Shown here: positions 18,674-28,901 of the stretch, one piece after another
Layout of the letters: each line of letters begins with the position of its first letter
How positions within the stretch are numbered: position 1 is the first letter of the stretch
Assembly: GCF_001182825.2 (NCBI RefSeq)
Contig: NZ_LFYO02000003.1
Location: 186,001 to 250,000 of the forward strand
From: Streptococcus sp. X13SY08
Lineage (GTDB): Bacteria; Bacillota; Bacilli; Lactobacillales; Streptococcaceae
Direction of reading: 5' to 3'
DNA: 64,000 nt
Translations under genes and position numbers: made by a program
Notes under the pieces: model-generated
Database searches by the model: none
What the model was told of the DNA's origin: nothing
The model's input: only the letters and a program-made list of their open reading frames with translations

Positions 18674-19375
18674 ATGACAGAGACAAAATTATATATTGCC
18701 CGCCATGGACGGACTATGTTTAATACAATTGGACGCATTCAAGGTTGGTGTGATACACCACTAACCACCGTTGGTGAGGAGGGAATTCGTCAGCTCGGTT
18801 TGGGTCTCAAGGATGCAGGGCTTTCTTTCAATGTTGCTGTGTCCAGCGATTTAGGGCGCACAGTTCAGACTATTACCATTGCGCAGCGTGAGATGGGCAT
18901 TTTAGGGGGAATTCCATATTACCAAGATAAGCGCATTCGCGAATGGTGCTTTGGTAGCTACGAAGGCATGTATGATGCGGATCTCTTTAGTGGTGTCCTA
19001 CCTCGTATTAATGGTATTGCAGAAGGTTCAGGAATGACTTTTGAAGAAATTGCCAATGGTATTTATGAAGCGGATTCTGCCAAATGGGCGGAGACATGGG
19101 AGCAATTGAGTGGACGTATTTTGGATGGTTTTACCACTATTGCTCAGGATTTGGAAAAGCAAGGCGGAGGCAATGCCTTTGTAGTGAGTCACGGAATGAC
19201 CATTGCAACTTTGGTTCAGTTACTGGAACCAGAACGTCCAAAAGATTTAGCATTGGACAATGGTAGTGTAACAGTTCTAACTTATAAAGATGATCAATTC
19301 ACAGTTGAAACAGTCGGGGATATGTCTTATCGTGCACGTGGAGCGGAAATAATTGCCGAGTTAGAAGCAAAATAA
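18674..19375 (+). CDS. Histidine phosphatase family protein (phosphoglycerate mutase-like)
   Basis: 233 residues. The catalytic motif LYIARHGRTMFN at residues 6-17 carries the phosphohistidine, and the second histidine lies in VVSHGMTIATL. It belongs to the branch of cofactor-dependent mutase-like phosphatases. The sequence does not match the glycolytic enzyme closely, so a phosphatase with an unknown substrate is more likely. A GAGGAG site precedes the ATG. It is a single gene with a small hairpin terminator at 19383-19406. Confidence 0.87.
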   Translation: MTETKLYIARHGRTMFNTIGRIQGWCDTPLTTVGEEGIRQLGLGLKDAGLSFNVAVSSDLGRTVQTITIAQREMGILGGIPYYQDKRIREWCFGSYEGMYDADLFSGVLPRINGIAEGSGMTFEEIANGIYEADSAKWAETWEQLSGRILDGFTTIAQDLEKQGGGNAFVVSHGMTIATLVQLLEPERPKDLALDNGSVTVLTYKDDQFTVETVGDMSYRARGAEIIAELEAK

Positions 19376-19382
19376 AGTTGGA

Positions 19383-19406
19383 AAGAAGGGAGACCTTCTT
19401 TTTTTG
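19383..19406 (+). terminator. Terminator after the phosphatase gene
   Basis: Stem AAGAAGG/CCTTCTT with loop GAGA and seven T. Confidence 0.75.
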
Positions 19407-19416
19407 TAGAAAATTC

Positions 19417-19446
19417 TTGACAATTATATCGAGGTGCGATATATCG
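19417..19446 (+). promoter_or_regulatory. padR promoter with palindromic operator
   Basis: -35 TTGACA (19417-19422), 17-base spacer, -10 TATATC (19440-19445). The spacer holds an inverted repeat TATATCG-AGGTG-CGATATA (19425-19443) that overlaps the -10. This is a likely PadR autorepression site, placed to block RNA polymerase. Confidence 0.75.
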
Positions 19447-19464
19447 AAATCCGGAAAGGTATTT

Positions 19465-19797
19465 ATGAATGAAAAATTAAAACGTGTCTATGTTCTCATG
19501 ACGGAAACGGCATTTTATATCCTGTTTGCTTTGCAAGAAGAGAGGCACGGCTATGACATCATCCAAAAAACAAAGGAAACGACAGATGGTCAGGTGATAA
19601 TCAGTCCGGGAACTATGTACGGAACCTTGTCTAAAATGGAGAAAGATGGGGTGATCGCTTTTATTCGTGAGGAAAATAAACGTAAAATCTACCATATTAC
19701 GGATTTGGGGCAAGAAATTTTAAATTTGGAACTGGCACGCATTGAGCGCCTGTATCAAAATAGTCGAGGAGCTGTGTATGAAAAAGATAAGATTTAA
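19465..19797 (+). CDS. PadR family transcriptional regulator
   Basis: 110 residues with the winged-helix PadR core: TAFYILFALQEERHGYDIIQ, then SPGTMYGTLSKMEKDGVI and the wing KRKIYHITDLG. PadR proteins are repressors that often sense a compound or membrane stress and control the next genes. A palindrome in its own promoter suggests autoregulation. ATG 19465 follows GGAAAGG. It overlaps the next gene by 20 bases, so the five-gene cluster to the CPBP protease is one transcription unit. Confidence 0.9.
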   Translation: MNEKLKRVYVLMTETAFYILFALQEERHGYDIIQKTKETTDGQVIISPGTMYGTLSKMEKDGVIAFIREENKRKIYHITDLGQEILNLELARIERLYQNSRGAVYEKDKI

Positions 19798-20274
19798 TCC
19801 GCTACGACCTCAACAGATGGAAAAATTGCTGATGCAGCAACATAAAAATGGTCAAGCCCTCAAAGAAATTAGTCCATTCACGGGGAAGATGGTATTTGTG
19901 CCGTGCCAACCAGAAGATGTCGTTTATCGTTTAGACTTCTATCAGGCACCAAATAAATGGGTTGGGAGTTGGTTGGTGTGCTCTTGCCTTACGTTGTTTT
20001 CCGAAAACCAGCTGAGCTCGCCTCAAGTGAAGAAGAGCTGGAATTGTATAGTGATAGATCCAGTCTCCGACAGTATCAAAAACGGATTTTATTTTTCCAG
20101 ATTAGCAAGAGTATTGCCTTTTTGATATTGGGGATTGGTCCGATGGATTTGTTGACCATGTCTAGCTGGAAATGGCCCAGATTTGTCTGGTTGATATTAG
20201 TCTTGCTATGCTGGTCAGCCTATGTCGGCTATTTCACCTGGCAATTTTATCAAGCGAGAAAGGAAGAAGCATGA
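19778..20274 (+). pseudogene. DUF2812 membrane protein, frameshifted by a deletion
   Basis: From ATG 19778 (CGAGGAG site) the frame reads MKKIRFNPLRPQQMEKL to VVYRLDFYQAPNKW and is then lost near 19960. A second frame continues GWELVGVLLPYVVFRKPAELAS and two membrane helices to 20274. The normal link of about 15-20 residues between the YRLDFY motif and GWE is missing and out of frame. DUF2812 proteins are typically encoded next to PadR regulators; their role is unknown. It overlaps padR upstream and the next gene by ATGA. Confidence 0.8.
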
Positions 20275-20705
20275 TAACTAAAACTAAACGGAAGTTGTTC
20301 TGGATAACAGACTTTGAGTCAGTTGAACCAGCGGATATGGTCTATCGCTTGGATTTCAAGGAAGGAAATAGGAGCGATGAAGCCTCCTATCAGCAAATCT
20401 ACCAAGATTATGGTTGGCAATACGTGGCCACTTGCAATAATTTTTCTATTTTTCGAAAAGCTCTTTCGACTGACCAAGAAGATCAGATTTACAGTGATCG
20501 AGATAGTCAGTATCAAATGGTCAAACTGATTTTCAGACGTTGCTACTTGCTTGTGCTGGGGATTTATTTATTGGTTTTGGCAACTATGATAGGGCGAGAG
20601 CCAAGTTTTGTTTTCGGTTTTTCAACGGTTCTTGTTCCCCTATTGATGTATCTTGGCTGGCGTTTTTACCAACTAAAGAAATTATTGAAAGGGATAGTTA
20701 AATGA
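20271..20705 (+). CDS. DUF2812 membrane protein
   Basis: 144 residues. It carries MVYRLDFKEGN and YGWQYVATCNNFSIFRK, the same two motifs as the preceding broken gene, then two C-terminal membrane helices (around residues 92-112 and 117-135). It is therefore a paralogue of its neighbour. ATG 20271 overlaps the previous stop and has an AGGAAGAAG site. PadR-DUF2812 modules are common in Firmicutes; the function is unknown, possibly sensing or responding at the membrane. Confidence 0.75.
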   Translation: MITKTKRKLFWITDFESVEPADMVYRLDFKEGNRSDEASYQQIYQDYGWQYVATCNNFSIFRKALSTDQEDQIYSDRDSQYQMVKLIFRRCYLLVLGIYLLVLATMIGREPSFVFGFSTVLVPLLMYLGWRFYQLKKLLKGIVK

Positions 20706-20920
20706 AAGAAAATTATCAAAAAGTAGTTCTTGTGTTGGCTTTCAATGTACTGACTTTCGGAGGATTTGTCTGGCCGCGAACGAGTCTATCTCCTCAAAAT
20801 GGTTGGGATTGGGCTGTAAATGGAATTGCAGTTTTTCAATTGTTAGTCATAGCGGGTCTAGTCTATCAATTGTTTGGTCTTTTTCAAAAAGGAAGAAATA
20901 ATGAAACAAAATCTTATTAA
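20702..20920 (+). CDS. Small two-helix membrane protein
   Basis: 72 residues with two hydrophobic segments (about residues 8-25 and 40-60). It starts by ATGA overlap with the DUF2812 gene and overlaps the CPBP gene by 20 bases, so it is translationally coupled within the padR cluster. It has no known family. The coupling argues that it is real. Confidence 0.6.
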   Translation: MKENYQKVVLVLAFNVLTFGGFVWPRTSLSPQNGWDWAVNGIAVFQLLVIAGLVYQLFGLFQKGRNNETKSY

Positions 20921-21581
20921 AATAGTAAAAGCGATTGGACTAATGGCACTTGTCTTTGTTACAAACTTACCACCCATGCTCTTTTTACAATATCAGAAAG
21001 CTTTTAGTTTAGGCCTGTCATGCAGTCTAGCTATTCTTTATGTCGTTTTAGTGATGGTGATTGTGGTCTTTTTATGGAAGTATTACCACCGCTTGCAACC
21101 AAGTAATTTATCTATCAAGTGGAGAGATATTGGTTTTGCCTTTCTTTGGTTAGTGTCTGGACGGGTGATTGCTATTGCGGGAACTATCTTCATTCGGTTA
21201 GTGTCTGGACGGGCTACTTCAGCAAATGATGCTGGTTTATTGGAATTAGGCAAAATGATGAAAGGTGGATTTCTGCCATTTGCTATTCTCTATATATTGG
21301 TCATTGCTGTCATTGCACCAATTGTGGAAGAATTGATTTTTCGTGGGAATTATATCCAACTGCTATTTAATGGCTCCACGGGCTGGTTATCTTGGCTGGT
21401 GACGACAGGAATTTTTGCTTTTCTCCATTCTACAACTATCCTTGAAATACTCTTTTATTTTGCGGTGGGCAGTGTTCTGTTTGTAGCCTATGCGCGTCGA
21501 GGAGAGATCAAAGAGTCTATCTTTGTTCATTTTTTAAACAATCTCCTAGCAGGTATTTATATGTTGTGGTTTTTATCTTGA
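20901..21581 (+). CDS. CPBP family intramembrane glutamic protease
   Basis: 226 residues, polytopic membrane protein. The catalytic motifs are EELIFRG (EExxxR), FAFLHS (FxxxH) and HFLNN (HxxxN). CPBP (Abi) proteins process membrane proteins or prenylated substrates and in some Gram-positives give bacteriocin self-immunity. ATG 20901 follows AGGAAG. It is last gene of the padR cluster. An exact 18-base direct repeat (21148-21165 and 21196-21213, both coding LVSGR) lies 48 bases apart in its fourth helix region. Confidence 0.85.
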   Translation: MKQNLIKIVKAIGLMALVFVTNLPPMLFLQYQKAFSLGLSCSLAILYVVLVMVIVVFLWKYYHRLQPSNLSIKWRDIGFAFLWLVSGRVIAIAGTIFIRLVSGRATSANDAGLLELGKMMKGGFLPFAILYILVIAVIAPIVEELIFRGNYIQLLFNGSTGWLSWLVTTGIFAFLHSTTILEILFYFAVGSVLFVAYARRGEIKESIFVHFLNNLLAGIYMLWFLS

Positions 21582-21605
21582 CATTCTATTTTTTCGGCGT
21601 ATAAT
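21578..21605 (+). promoter_or_regulatory. hrcA operon promoter
   Basis: -35 TTGACA (21578-21583), overlapping the stop of the CPBP gene, 16-base spacer, -10 TATAAT (21600-21605). Confidence 0.85.
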
Positions 21606-21617
21606 GAAATCATAGAC

Positions 21618-21644
21618 TTAGCACTCGATATGTCAGAATGCTAA
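21618..21644. promoter_or_regulatory. CIRCE operator
   Basis: TTAGCACTC-N9-GAATGCTAA, one mismatch from the CIRCE inverted repeat. It is the binding site of HrcA, placed downstream of the promoter and 24 bases before hrcA, giving heat-inducible autorepression. Confidence 0.93.
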
Positions 21645-21668
21645 CTCAAAACTAGAAAGGAGATTCTC

Positions 21669-22703
21669 ATGATTACAGAACGTCAACATGACATTTTGAA
21701 TTTGATTGTGGACCTTTTCACTCGCTATCATGAGCCTGTAGGGTCGAAGGCTTTGCAGGAAGTCGTTTCCTCTAGTAGTGCTACCATTCGTAATGATATG
21801 GCTAAGTTAGAACAGCTTGGCTTGCTTGAAAAAGCACATACCTCGAGTGGGCGCTTACCCAGTCGAGCAGGTTATCAGTACTTTGTTACCCATTCTCTCA
21901 ATCGTGACTTGATTGAAGAAGAAGATATCTATCAGGTGATGAAGGCGTTTGATTTCGAGGCTTTCAAGTTGGAAGATATCTTAGAGCGAACTAGTCAAGT
22001 CTTGGCAGATTTGACAGGTTACACATCAGTGATATTGGATGTGGAGCCAAAAGTTCAGACTTTGACCTCTTTTGATATCGTGCAGCTTTCGTCTCACGAT
22101 GCCCTAGCGGTTTTGACCTTGGATGACTCGCGTCCGCTGACTGTCCAGTTTGCTATTCCAAAGAATTTTCTTGCAAAAGATTTGGTGATTTTGAGGGATT
22201 TGGTGTATGAGCGTTTTCGTGGGAAAACCGTCCTCGATATCCATTACAAATTGCGTACAGAAATTCCGCAGGTAGTGCAAAAATATTTCACAACAACCGA
22301 TAATGTCCTCGATTTGATGGATTATATCTTTACCAATCTTTTCCAGGAATCAGTTTTTGTGGCTGGTAAAGTAGCTGCTTTAGAATATGGGGCATTTGCA
22401 ACTTACCAATTTTTAGAGAATGAGCAATCATTAGCTCTCAGTCTACGAGCTGATCGAAACGAGTTTGAGCAGACCAGTATCTTTGTGGGAGAAAGTTCAG
22501 ACTCCGAATTAAAAAATGTAACGGTTATTCATCATCAACTTCCTATACCTTATCGAGGGATGGGACAGATGAGCTTAATTGGTCCTGTGGAAATGGATTA
22601 CAGGCGTCAAGTGAGTCTGATTAATATCATTAGTCGTGTTCTTTTTTTGAAGTTGAGCGACTACTATCGTTACTTAAATAGTAATCATTATGAAATGAAT
22701 TAA
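21669..22703 (+). CDS. hrcA: Heat-inducible transcription repressor HrcA
   Basis: 344 residues. An N-terminal winged helix ([32 protein letters not shown]) is followed by a GAF-like ligand domain and a dimerisation part. HrcA binds CIRCE and represses chaperone genes; in the family the GroE chaperonin keeps it active, so unfolded protein relieves repression. ATG follows AAAGGAG. It is first gene of the dnaK operon. Confidence 0.95.
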   Translation: MITERQHDILNLIVDLFTRYHEPVGSKALQEVVSSSSATIRNDMAKLEQLGLLEKAHTSSGRLPSRAGYQYFVTHSLNRDLIEEEDIYQVMKAFDFEAFKLEDILERTSQVLADLTGYTSVILDVEPKVQTLTSFDIVQLSSHDALAVLTLDDSRPLTVQFAIPKNFLAKDLVILRDLVYERFRGKTVLDIHYKLRTEIPQVVQKYFTTTDNVLDLMDYIFTNLFQESVFVAGKVAALEYGAFATYQFLENEQSLALSLRADRNEFEQTSIFVGESSDSELKNVTVIHHQLPIPYRGMGQMSLIGPVEMDYRRQVSLINIISRVLFLKLSDYYRYLNSNHYEMN

Positions 22704-22767
22704 GCTAAGAGAAAGATGCTTAGAAAAGCGGATGTCTCAAAGCTAATGATATAAAAGGAGGTTTCTA

Positions 22768-23283
22768 GTGTCAGAAGAAATAAAAAACGAAGAGGTTCTT
22801 GAGGAAGTTGAAGCGGCAGAAACAGTTGCAGAAGAAATTCCTGAGAAATCGGAATTAGAATTAGCAAATGAGCGTGCAGATGAACTTGAAAACAAGTATC
22901 TTCGAGCGCATGCCGAGATGCAAAATATTCAACGCCGTGCTAATGAGGAGCGCCAGACCTTGCAACGTTATCGTTCGCAAGATTTGGCTAAGAAAATTTT
23001 GCCAAGCTTGGATAATCTGGAGCGAGCGCTTGCGGTTGAGGGTTTGACAGAAGATGTTAGAAAAGGCCTTGAAATGACTCAAGAAAGCTTAATCCAAGCT
23101 CTCAAAGAGGAGGGAATTGAAGAGATTGAAACGCAAACTTTTGATGCTAATTTTCACATGGCTATTCAAACGCTACAAGCGGATGAGGACCATCCGGTAG
23201 ATAGCATTGCACAAGTCTTCCAGAAAGGCTACAAACTCCATGAACGTCTATTGAGACCGGCAATGGTGGTGGTATATAACTAG
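22768..23283 (+). CDS. grpE: Nucleotide exchange factor GrpE
   Basis: 171 residues starting at GTG 22768 with AAAAGGAGG. An acidic N-terminal tail is followed by a long coiled coil (about residues 28-80, [20 protein letters not shown]). A C-terminal beta domain ends [18 protein letters not shown], the GrpE signature. It releases ADP from DnaK. It lies 64 bases after hrcA in the same operon. Confidence 0.95.
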   Translation: MSEEIKNEEVLEEVEAAETVAEEIPEKSELELANERADELENKYLRAHAEMQNIQRRANEERQTLQRYRSQDLAKKILPSLDNLERALAVEGLTEDVRKGLEMTQESLIQALKEEGIEEIETQTFDANFHMAIQTLQADEDHPVDSIAQVFQKGYKLHERLLRPAMVVVYN

Positions 23284-23467
23284 CTATTTCTTATAGGTGC
23301 TGAAGCACCTCATCAGAAAACGGGAATCGCTATGGCGGCTTGCCTTACTAGCTTGATAGCAAAATGATATCGATTTTGCTATTTTACGTCGTAATAGACA
23401 CTTGTCCGAAATGACTATAAACTACCTAAAATTGTTAACAGAGAGTAAGCCGAAGGCTTACTGAATC
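23284..23467 (+). other. grpE-dnaK spacer, left part, several hairpins
   Basis: No gene. Hairpin AGGTG/GCACCT lies near 23296. Hairpin TAGCAAAAT/ATTTTGCTA (23357-23365 with 23373-23381) is followed by TTTTA and could act as a weak terminator. Hairpin AGTAAGCC-GAA-GGCTTACT lies at 23444-23462. Together with the cloverleaf that follows, they would attenuate or process the mRNA between grpE and dnaK. Confidence 0.5.
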
Positions 23468-25458
<1,991 letters not shown>

Positions 25459-25560
25459 GATGCAAAGACCGTTAAAAAATCTGTATGAAAATAGGAAACT
25501 GACGCTGTGTGCTTGCTCACAAGAAAGTTTCTCTTTTTCACTAGGATTTTAGGTCGTGCT
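25459..25560 (-). repeat. AGAT/CCTA hairpin element, reverse copy abutting the dnaK stop
   Basis: Read on the minus strand, GTGAAAA-AGAG-AAACT (around 25525-25541) faces AGTTT-CCTA-TTTTCAT (around 25486-25500), closed by GACC/GGTC (25552-25555 with 25467-25470). The tail CATCTTAC touches the dnaK TAA. The loop is AGAG instead of AGAT. It is the only copy in the window opposite to its neighbouring genes. Confidence 0.55.
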
Positions 25561-25589
25561 CAATTCATCTTGTAAATAAAGTACAAATT

Positions 25590-25618
25590 CAGAGGTTGAA
25601 AACCAGCCTCTGTTTTTG
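25590..25618 (+). terminator. Terminator downstream of dnaK
   Basis: CAGAGG/CCTCTG stem (25590-25595 with 25607-25612) and five T. It may end most dnaK transcripts before dnaJ. Confidence 0.65.
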
Positions 25619-25773
25619 AGAATACGGCAGAAATTGGTCAGCAAGACTGCGATTTCGTCGCCGTATCTCCGCAAGAGTGATGAGGTCGGTCACAAGCGAA
25701 AGCGTCGTGGACTGCCCATTATCTACTGCGCTATCTTCGACAGCAGGCGGTCGAAGACCGCTTAAATCTTTAC
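25619..25773 (+). other. Structured gene-free spacer
   Basis: There is no gene. ATACGGC/GCCGTAT (about 25620-25666) encloses a weak internal fold. Hairpin GCGGTC-GAA-GACCGC (about 25747-25761) has the same GAA loop as two hairpins before dnaK. I see no promoter. Confidence 0.35.
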
Positions 25774-25910
25774 AGAAAGGAATACAGGTGTTCTAAACTG
25801 AACACGGGCTTCAGACTGTGCCAAAAAGATCGTTTTTCTTTGAACGCAAGTCGTCTGATATCAAAACTCCTATTTCTTAGGAATTTATCGAGAGAAGAAT
25901 CTTTATTATA
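25774..25910 (+). repeat. AGAT/CCTA hairpin element, degenerate first copy before dnaJ
   Basis: GAAAGGAAT (about 25776) is followed by hairpin GTGTTC/GAACAC (25788-25805), as in the hisS copy. The AGAT loop is at 25827-25830 and CCTA at 25869-25872, with weaker flanking helices. The tail GAATCTTTATT runs into the GAAAGGA of the next copy, so the two are in tandem. Confidence 0.55.
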
Positions 25911-26028
25911 GAAAGGAAATGAACCCGCCCTAAAAACTGTGTGAAAAAGATAAATCGTCTAGAAAATCAGGATTTTCTGCCGATTTCCTATTTTCACTTT
26001 GCTTTTTCCGGGCTTGGTATCTTGAATT
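25911..26028 (+). repeat. AGAT/CCTA hairpin element between SD-like site and dnaJ start
   Basis: GAAAGGAAATGAAC (25911-25924) is followed by GCCC...GTGAAAA-AGAT-AAATC (AGAT 25938-25941), tip hairpin AGAAAATC/GATTTTCT, GATTT-CCTA-TTTTCAC (CCTA 25987-25990) and GGGC, then tail TATCTT (26018-26023) and ATGAAC of dnaJ. The hexamer ATGAAC on both sides looks like a target duplication. There is no ribosome binding site between the tail and the dnaJ ATG. Confidence 0.72.
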
Positions 26029-27177
26029 ATGAACAATACAGAATACTACGATCGTTTGGGTGTTTCCAAGGATGCGTCACAGGACGAGATTAAAAAAGCA
26101 TACCGCAAAATGTCAAAAAAATATCATCCAGATATCAACAAGGAAGCGGGTGCAGAGCAAAAATATAAGGATGTTCAAGAGGCTTACGAAACCTTGAGTG
26201 ATACTCAAAAGCGTGCTGCTTACGACCAATATGGTCCTGCTGGAGCTAATGGTGGCTTCGGTGGTGGTGCTGGAGCTAATGGTGGCTTCGGTGGTGGTGC
26301 CGGAGGTTTTGGTGGCTTCGGAGGATTTGAAGATATCTTTTCTTCTTTCTTTGGTGGCGGTGCAGCGCGCAATCCAAATGCACCTCGTCAAGGGGATGAT
26401 CTTCAGTATCGTGTCAATCTCAAGTTTGAGGAAGCGATTTTTGGTGCGGAAAAAGAAGTTAGCTACAATCGTGAATCCACTTGCCATACGTGTACAGGTT
26501 CGGGTGCTAAACCAGGGACTAGTCCTGTAACTTGTGGGCGCTGTCATGGTTCGGGTGTCATTAGCGTAGATACCCATACGCCACTTGGAACCATGCGTCG
26601 TCAGGTAACTTGTGATGTCTGCCATGGTACCGGTAAAGAAATTAAAGAACCGTGTCCAACTTGTCGCGGAACTGGTCATGAAAAAGAAGCGCACACTGTC
26701 ACCGTGAAAATCCCGGCAGGGGTTGAAACTGGTCAGCAAATTCGTTTGGCTGGTCAAGGTGAAGCAGGTTTCAATGGAGGGCCATATGGGGATCTTTTTG
26801 TGGTCATCCAAGTTCAAGCTTCAGACAAATTTGAGCGTGATGGGACGACCATCCACTATAAACTCAATCTGAACTTTGTACAGGCTGCCTTGGGCGATAC
26901 TGTTCATGTGCCGACAGTTCACGGGGATGTGGATTTGGTCATTCCTGAAGGGGCACAAACTGGTAAGAAATTCCGTCTAAAAGGAAAAGGTGCACCAAGC
27001 CTTCGTGGCGGAGTCCAAGGCGACCAGTATGTGACCATCAATGTGGTTACACCAACTGGTCTCAATGATCGCCAGAAAGCAGCTTTGAAAGAATTTGCCA
27101 ATGCAGGGAACATCGCGGTAAATCCACAGAAAAAAGGTTTTTTCGATAAAGTCAAAGACGCCTTTGAAGAATTATAA
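26029..27177 (+). CDS. dnaJ: Chaperone DnaJ (Hsp40)
   Basis: 382 residues: J domain with the HPD motif ([10 protein letters not shown], near residue 33), Gly/Phe-rich linker, and four zinc motifs ([32 protein letters not shown]). C-terminal substrate-binding domains follow. It delivers clients to DnaK and stimulates its ATPase. The Gly/Phe linker holds a perfect 30-base tandem duplication (26239-26268, 26269-26298) coding [10 protein letters not shown] twice. The start is fixed by the family N-terminus but lacks an adjacent ribosome binding site because a structured element abuts it. Confidence 0.96.
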   Translation: MNNTEYYDRLGVSKDASQDEIKKAYRKMSKKYHPDINKEAGAEQKYKDVQEAYETLSDTQKRAAYDQYGPAGANGGFGGGAGANGGFGGGAGGFGGFGGFEDIFSSFFGGGAARNPNAPRQGDDLQYRVNLKFEEAIFGAEKEVSYNRESTCHTCTGSGAKPGTSPVTCGRCHGSGVISVDTHTPLGTMRRQVTCDVCHGTGKEIKEPCPTCRGTGHEKEAHTVTVKIPAGVETGQQIRLAGQGEAGFNGGPYGDLFVVIQVQASDKFERDGTTIHYKLNLNFVQAALGDTVHVPTVHGDVDLVIPEGAQTGKKFRLKGKGAPSLRGGVQGDQYVTINVVTPTGLNDRQKAALKEFANAGNIAVNPQKKGFFDKVKDAFEEL

Positions 27178-27185
27178 AAAGTATT

Positions 27186-27221
27186 AGAGTTTGAAATCTC
27201 AGGGTTTCAAACTCTTTTTCT
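27186..27221 (+). terminator. dnaJ terminator
   Basis: Perfect 11-bp stem AGAGTTTGAAA/TTTCAAACTCT with eight-base loop and T run. Confidence 0.88.
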
Positions 27222-27296
27222 TGTGGAAAATTGCTGCGCGAGACTTGCTCATTCCATTAAAACATGTTAGTCTGAAGGCAAAGAAAGGAGAAGTCT

Positions 27297-28736
27297 ATGT
27301 GGAAAGATGCGACAGAGATGGCAGAAGCCATTCGTGACAAACAAGTATCCCCGAGAGAATTAGTTGAAGATGCCATTGAAAAGATTGAAGCAGAGAACCC
27401 ACGTCTCGATGCTCTTGTTTCCAAGCGATATGAAGAAGCTTTGTGGTGTGCAGAGTCAGGAAATTTTGCTGGGAAGTCATTTGGTGGTGTGCCGATTTTG
27501 ATAAAAGATTTAGGTCAAACGCAAGCAAGTCAGCCAAGTACTTTCGGTTCTCGTTTATTTGCGAAGAACAAAGCAAGTCAAACAGACAACTATGTCAAAC
27601 GGCTTCAAGAATTGGGATTCATCATTTTAGGAAGGACCAATACACCAGAGTTTGGGTTTAAGAATATCTCGGATAGCTCTTTGCACGGTCCAGTCAATCT
27701 ACCTGCTGATATTAGTCGAAATGCTGGTGGATCCAGCGGTGGTGCGGCAGCAGCAGTAGCATCTGGTATGGTGCCAATTGCTGGTGCTTCTGATGGTGGT
27801 GGTTCTATCCGCATCCCGGCAAGTTTTAATGGTTTAATTGGTCTCAAGCCAACGCGTGGGCGCTTGCCGGCTGGTCCCGGCCCTTACCGAGGTTGGCAGG
27901 GGGCTTCCTGTCATTTTGCCTTGACCAAGTCAGTGCGCGATACTCGGAATCTTCTGATGGGAATGCAAACTTGCCAGTTGGAAAGTCCTTTCCCATTGCC
28001 GCTTTTGGATGAAGATCAATTGACCAGTTCTTTGAAAAAAACGCTCAAGATTGCTTTTAGCACTGAGTCTCCTATTGGAAGTCTTGTTTCTGAAGATGCG
28101 CGGGAGGCTGTTTATCGACTGGTGAAACAATTAGAAGTGTTGGGGCATGAGGTTGTTGAACTAACTAGACAACCACTGGATGGAATTGAAGCGATGAAAT
28201 CGTACTATATCATGAATAGCGTTGAGACAGCGCAGATGTTTGATGAGATTGAAGCAGGGTTTGCGCGTGATATGAAACCTAAGGATATGGAAATCATGAC
28301 TTGGGCTATTTTCCGCAGTGGACAAAGCATTCCGGCCAAGGTATATTCTAAAGTTTTGCAGGATTGGGACCGTTATAGTGCTCAGATGGCACTTTTCCAC
28401 GAAAGCTATGATCTACTATTGACACCCACTGTAGCGGATATAGCGCCGCTTCATGGTCAATTTGACTTGAAGGAAACTCTAAAGGATAAGTTGCTGCACA
28501 TGGATCAATTTTCAATGAATGAGCAGCAAGACTTGATTTGGGAAATGTTTGCGGAAAGTCTAGCTTGGACGCCTTTTACTCAACAGGCTAATTTGACGGG
28601 ACAACCTTCTATCAGTTTGCCGACTTACCAAACGGCAGCAGGATTTCCTATCGGTGTCCAACTGACAGCTGCCAAAGGTCGCGAAGATCTACTTTTGCAA
28701 GTCGCTCAGCAATTGAAAGAAAATGGCTTGATTTAA
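27297..28736 (+). CDS. Amidase signature family enzyme
   Basis: 479 residues. The amidase signature is complete: the catalytic lysine in GVPILIKDLG, the Gly/Ser-rich NAGGSSGGAAAAVASGM with the cis-serine, and the nucleophile region DGGGSIRIPASFNGLIGLKP. It probably hydrolyses a small amide. It is not GatA by context, since gatC and gatB are absent, so the substrate is open. ATG 27297 follows AAAGGAGAAG. It stands alone. Confidence 0.88.
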   Translation: MWKDATEMAEAIRDKQVSPRELVEDAIEKIEAENPRLDALVSKRYEEALWCAESGNFAGKSFGGVPILIKDLGQTQASQPSTFGSRLFAKNKASQTDNYVKRLQELGFIILGRTNTPEFGFKNISDSSLHGPVNLPADISRNAGGSSGGAAAAVASGMVPIAGASDGGGSIRIPASFNGLIGLKPTRGRLPAGPGPYRGWQGASCHFALTKSVRDTRNLLMGMQTCQLESPFPLPLLDEDQLTSSLKKTLKIAFSTESPIGSLVSEDAREAVYRLVKQLEVLGHEVVELTRQPLDGIEAMKSYYIMNSVETAQMFDEIEAGFARDMKPKDMEIMTWAIFRSGQSIPAKVYSKVLQDWDRYSAQMALFHESYDLLLTPTVADIAPLHGQFDLKETLKDKLLHMDQFSMNEQQDLIWEMFAESLAWTPFTQQANLTGQPSISLPTYQTAAGFPIGVQLTAAKGREDLLLQVAQQLKENGLI

Positions 28737-28901
28737 ATAATTTGTGAAAATAAGAAACTATTTTTCTTATGAAGCATAATTGCACGAAAAAAGTGGAAAA
28801 AATTGTGAAAAAATATCAGTTCAAATAATTGATAAAACCTTTTCATTATGTTAACCTGAAAACGTTGGTGATTTAACACCAAAAGAAAAGGAGATTTTAT
28901 A

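Noticed and set aside
26113..26817. 234-codon antisense frame opposite dnaJ
   Set aside because: It mirrors the Gly-rich repeats and zinc motifs of dnaJ, giving Thr/Ser-rich low-complexity protein; no start signals.
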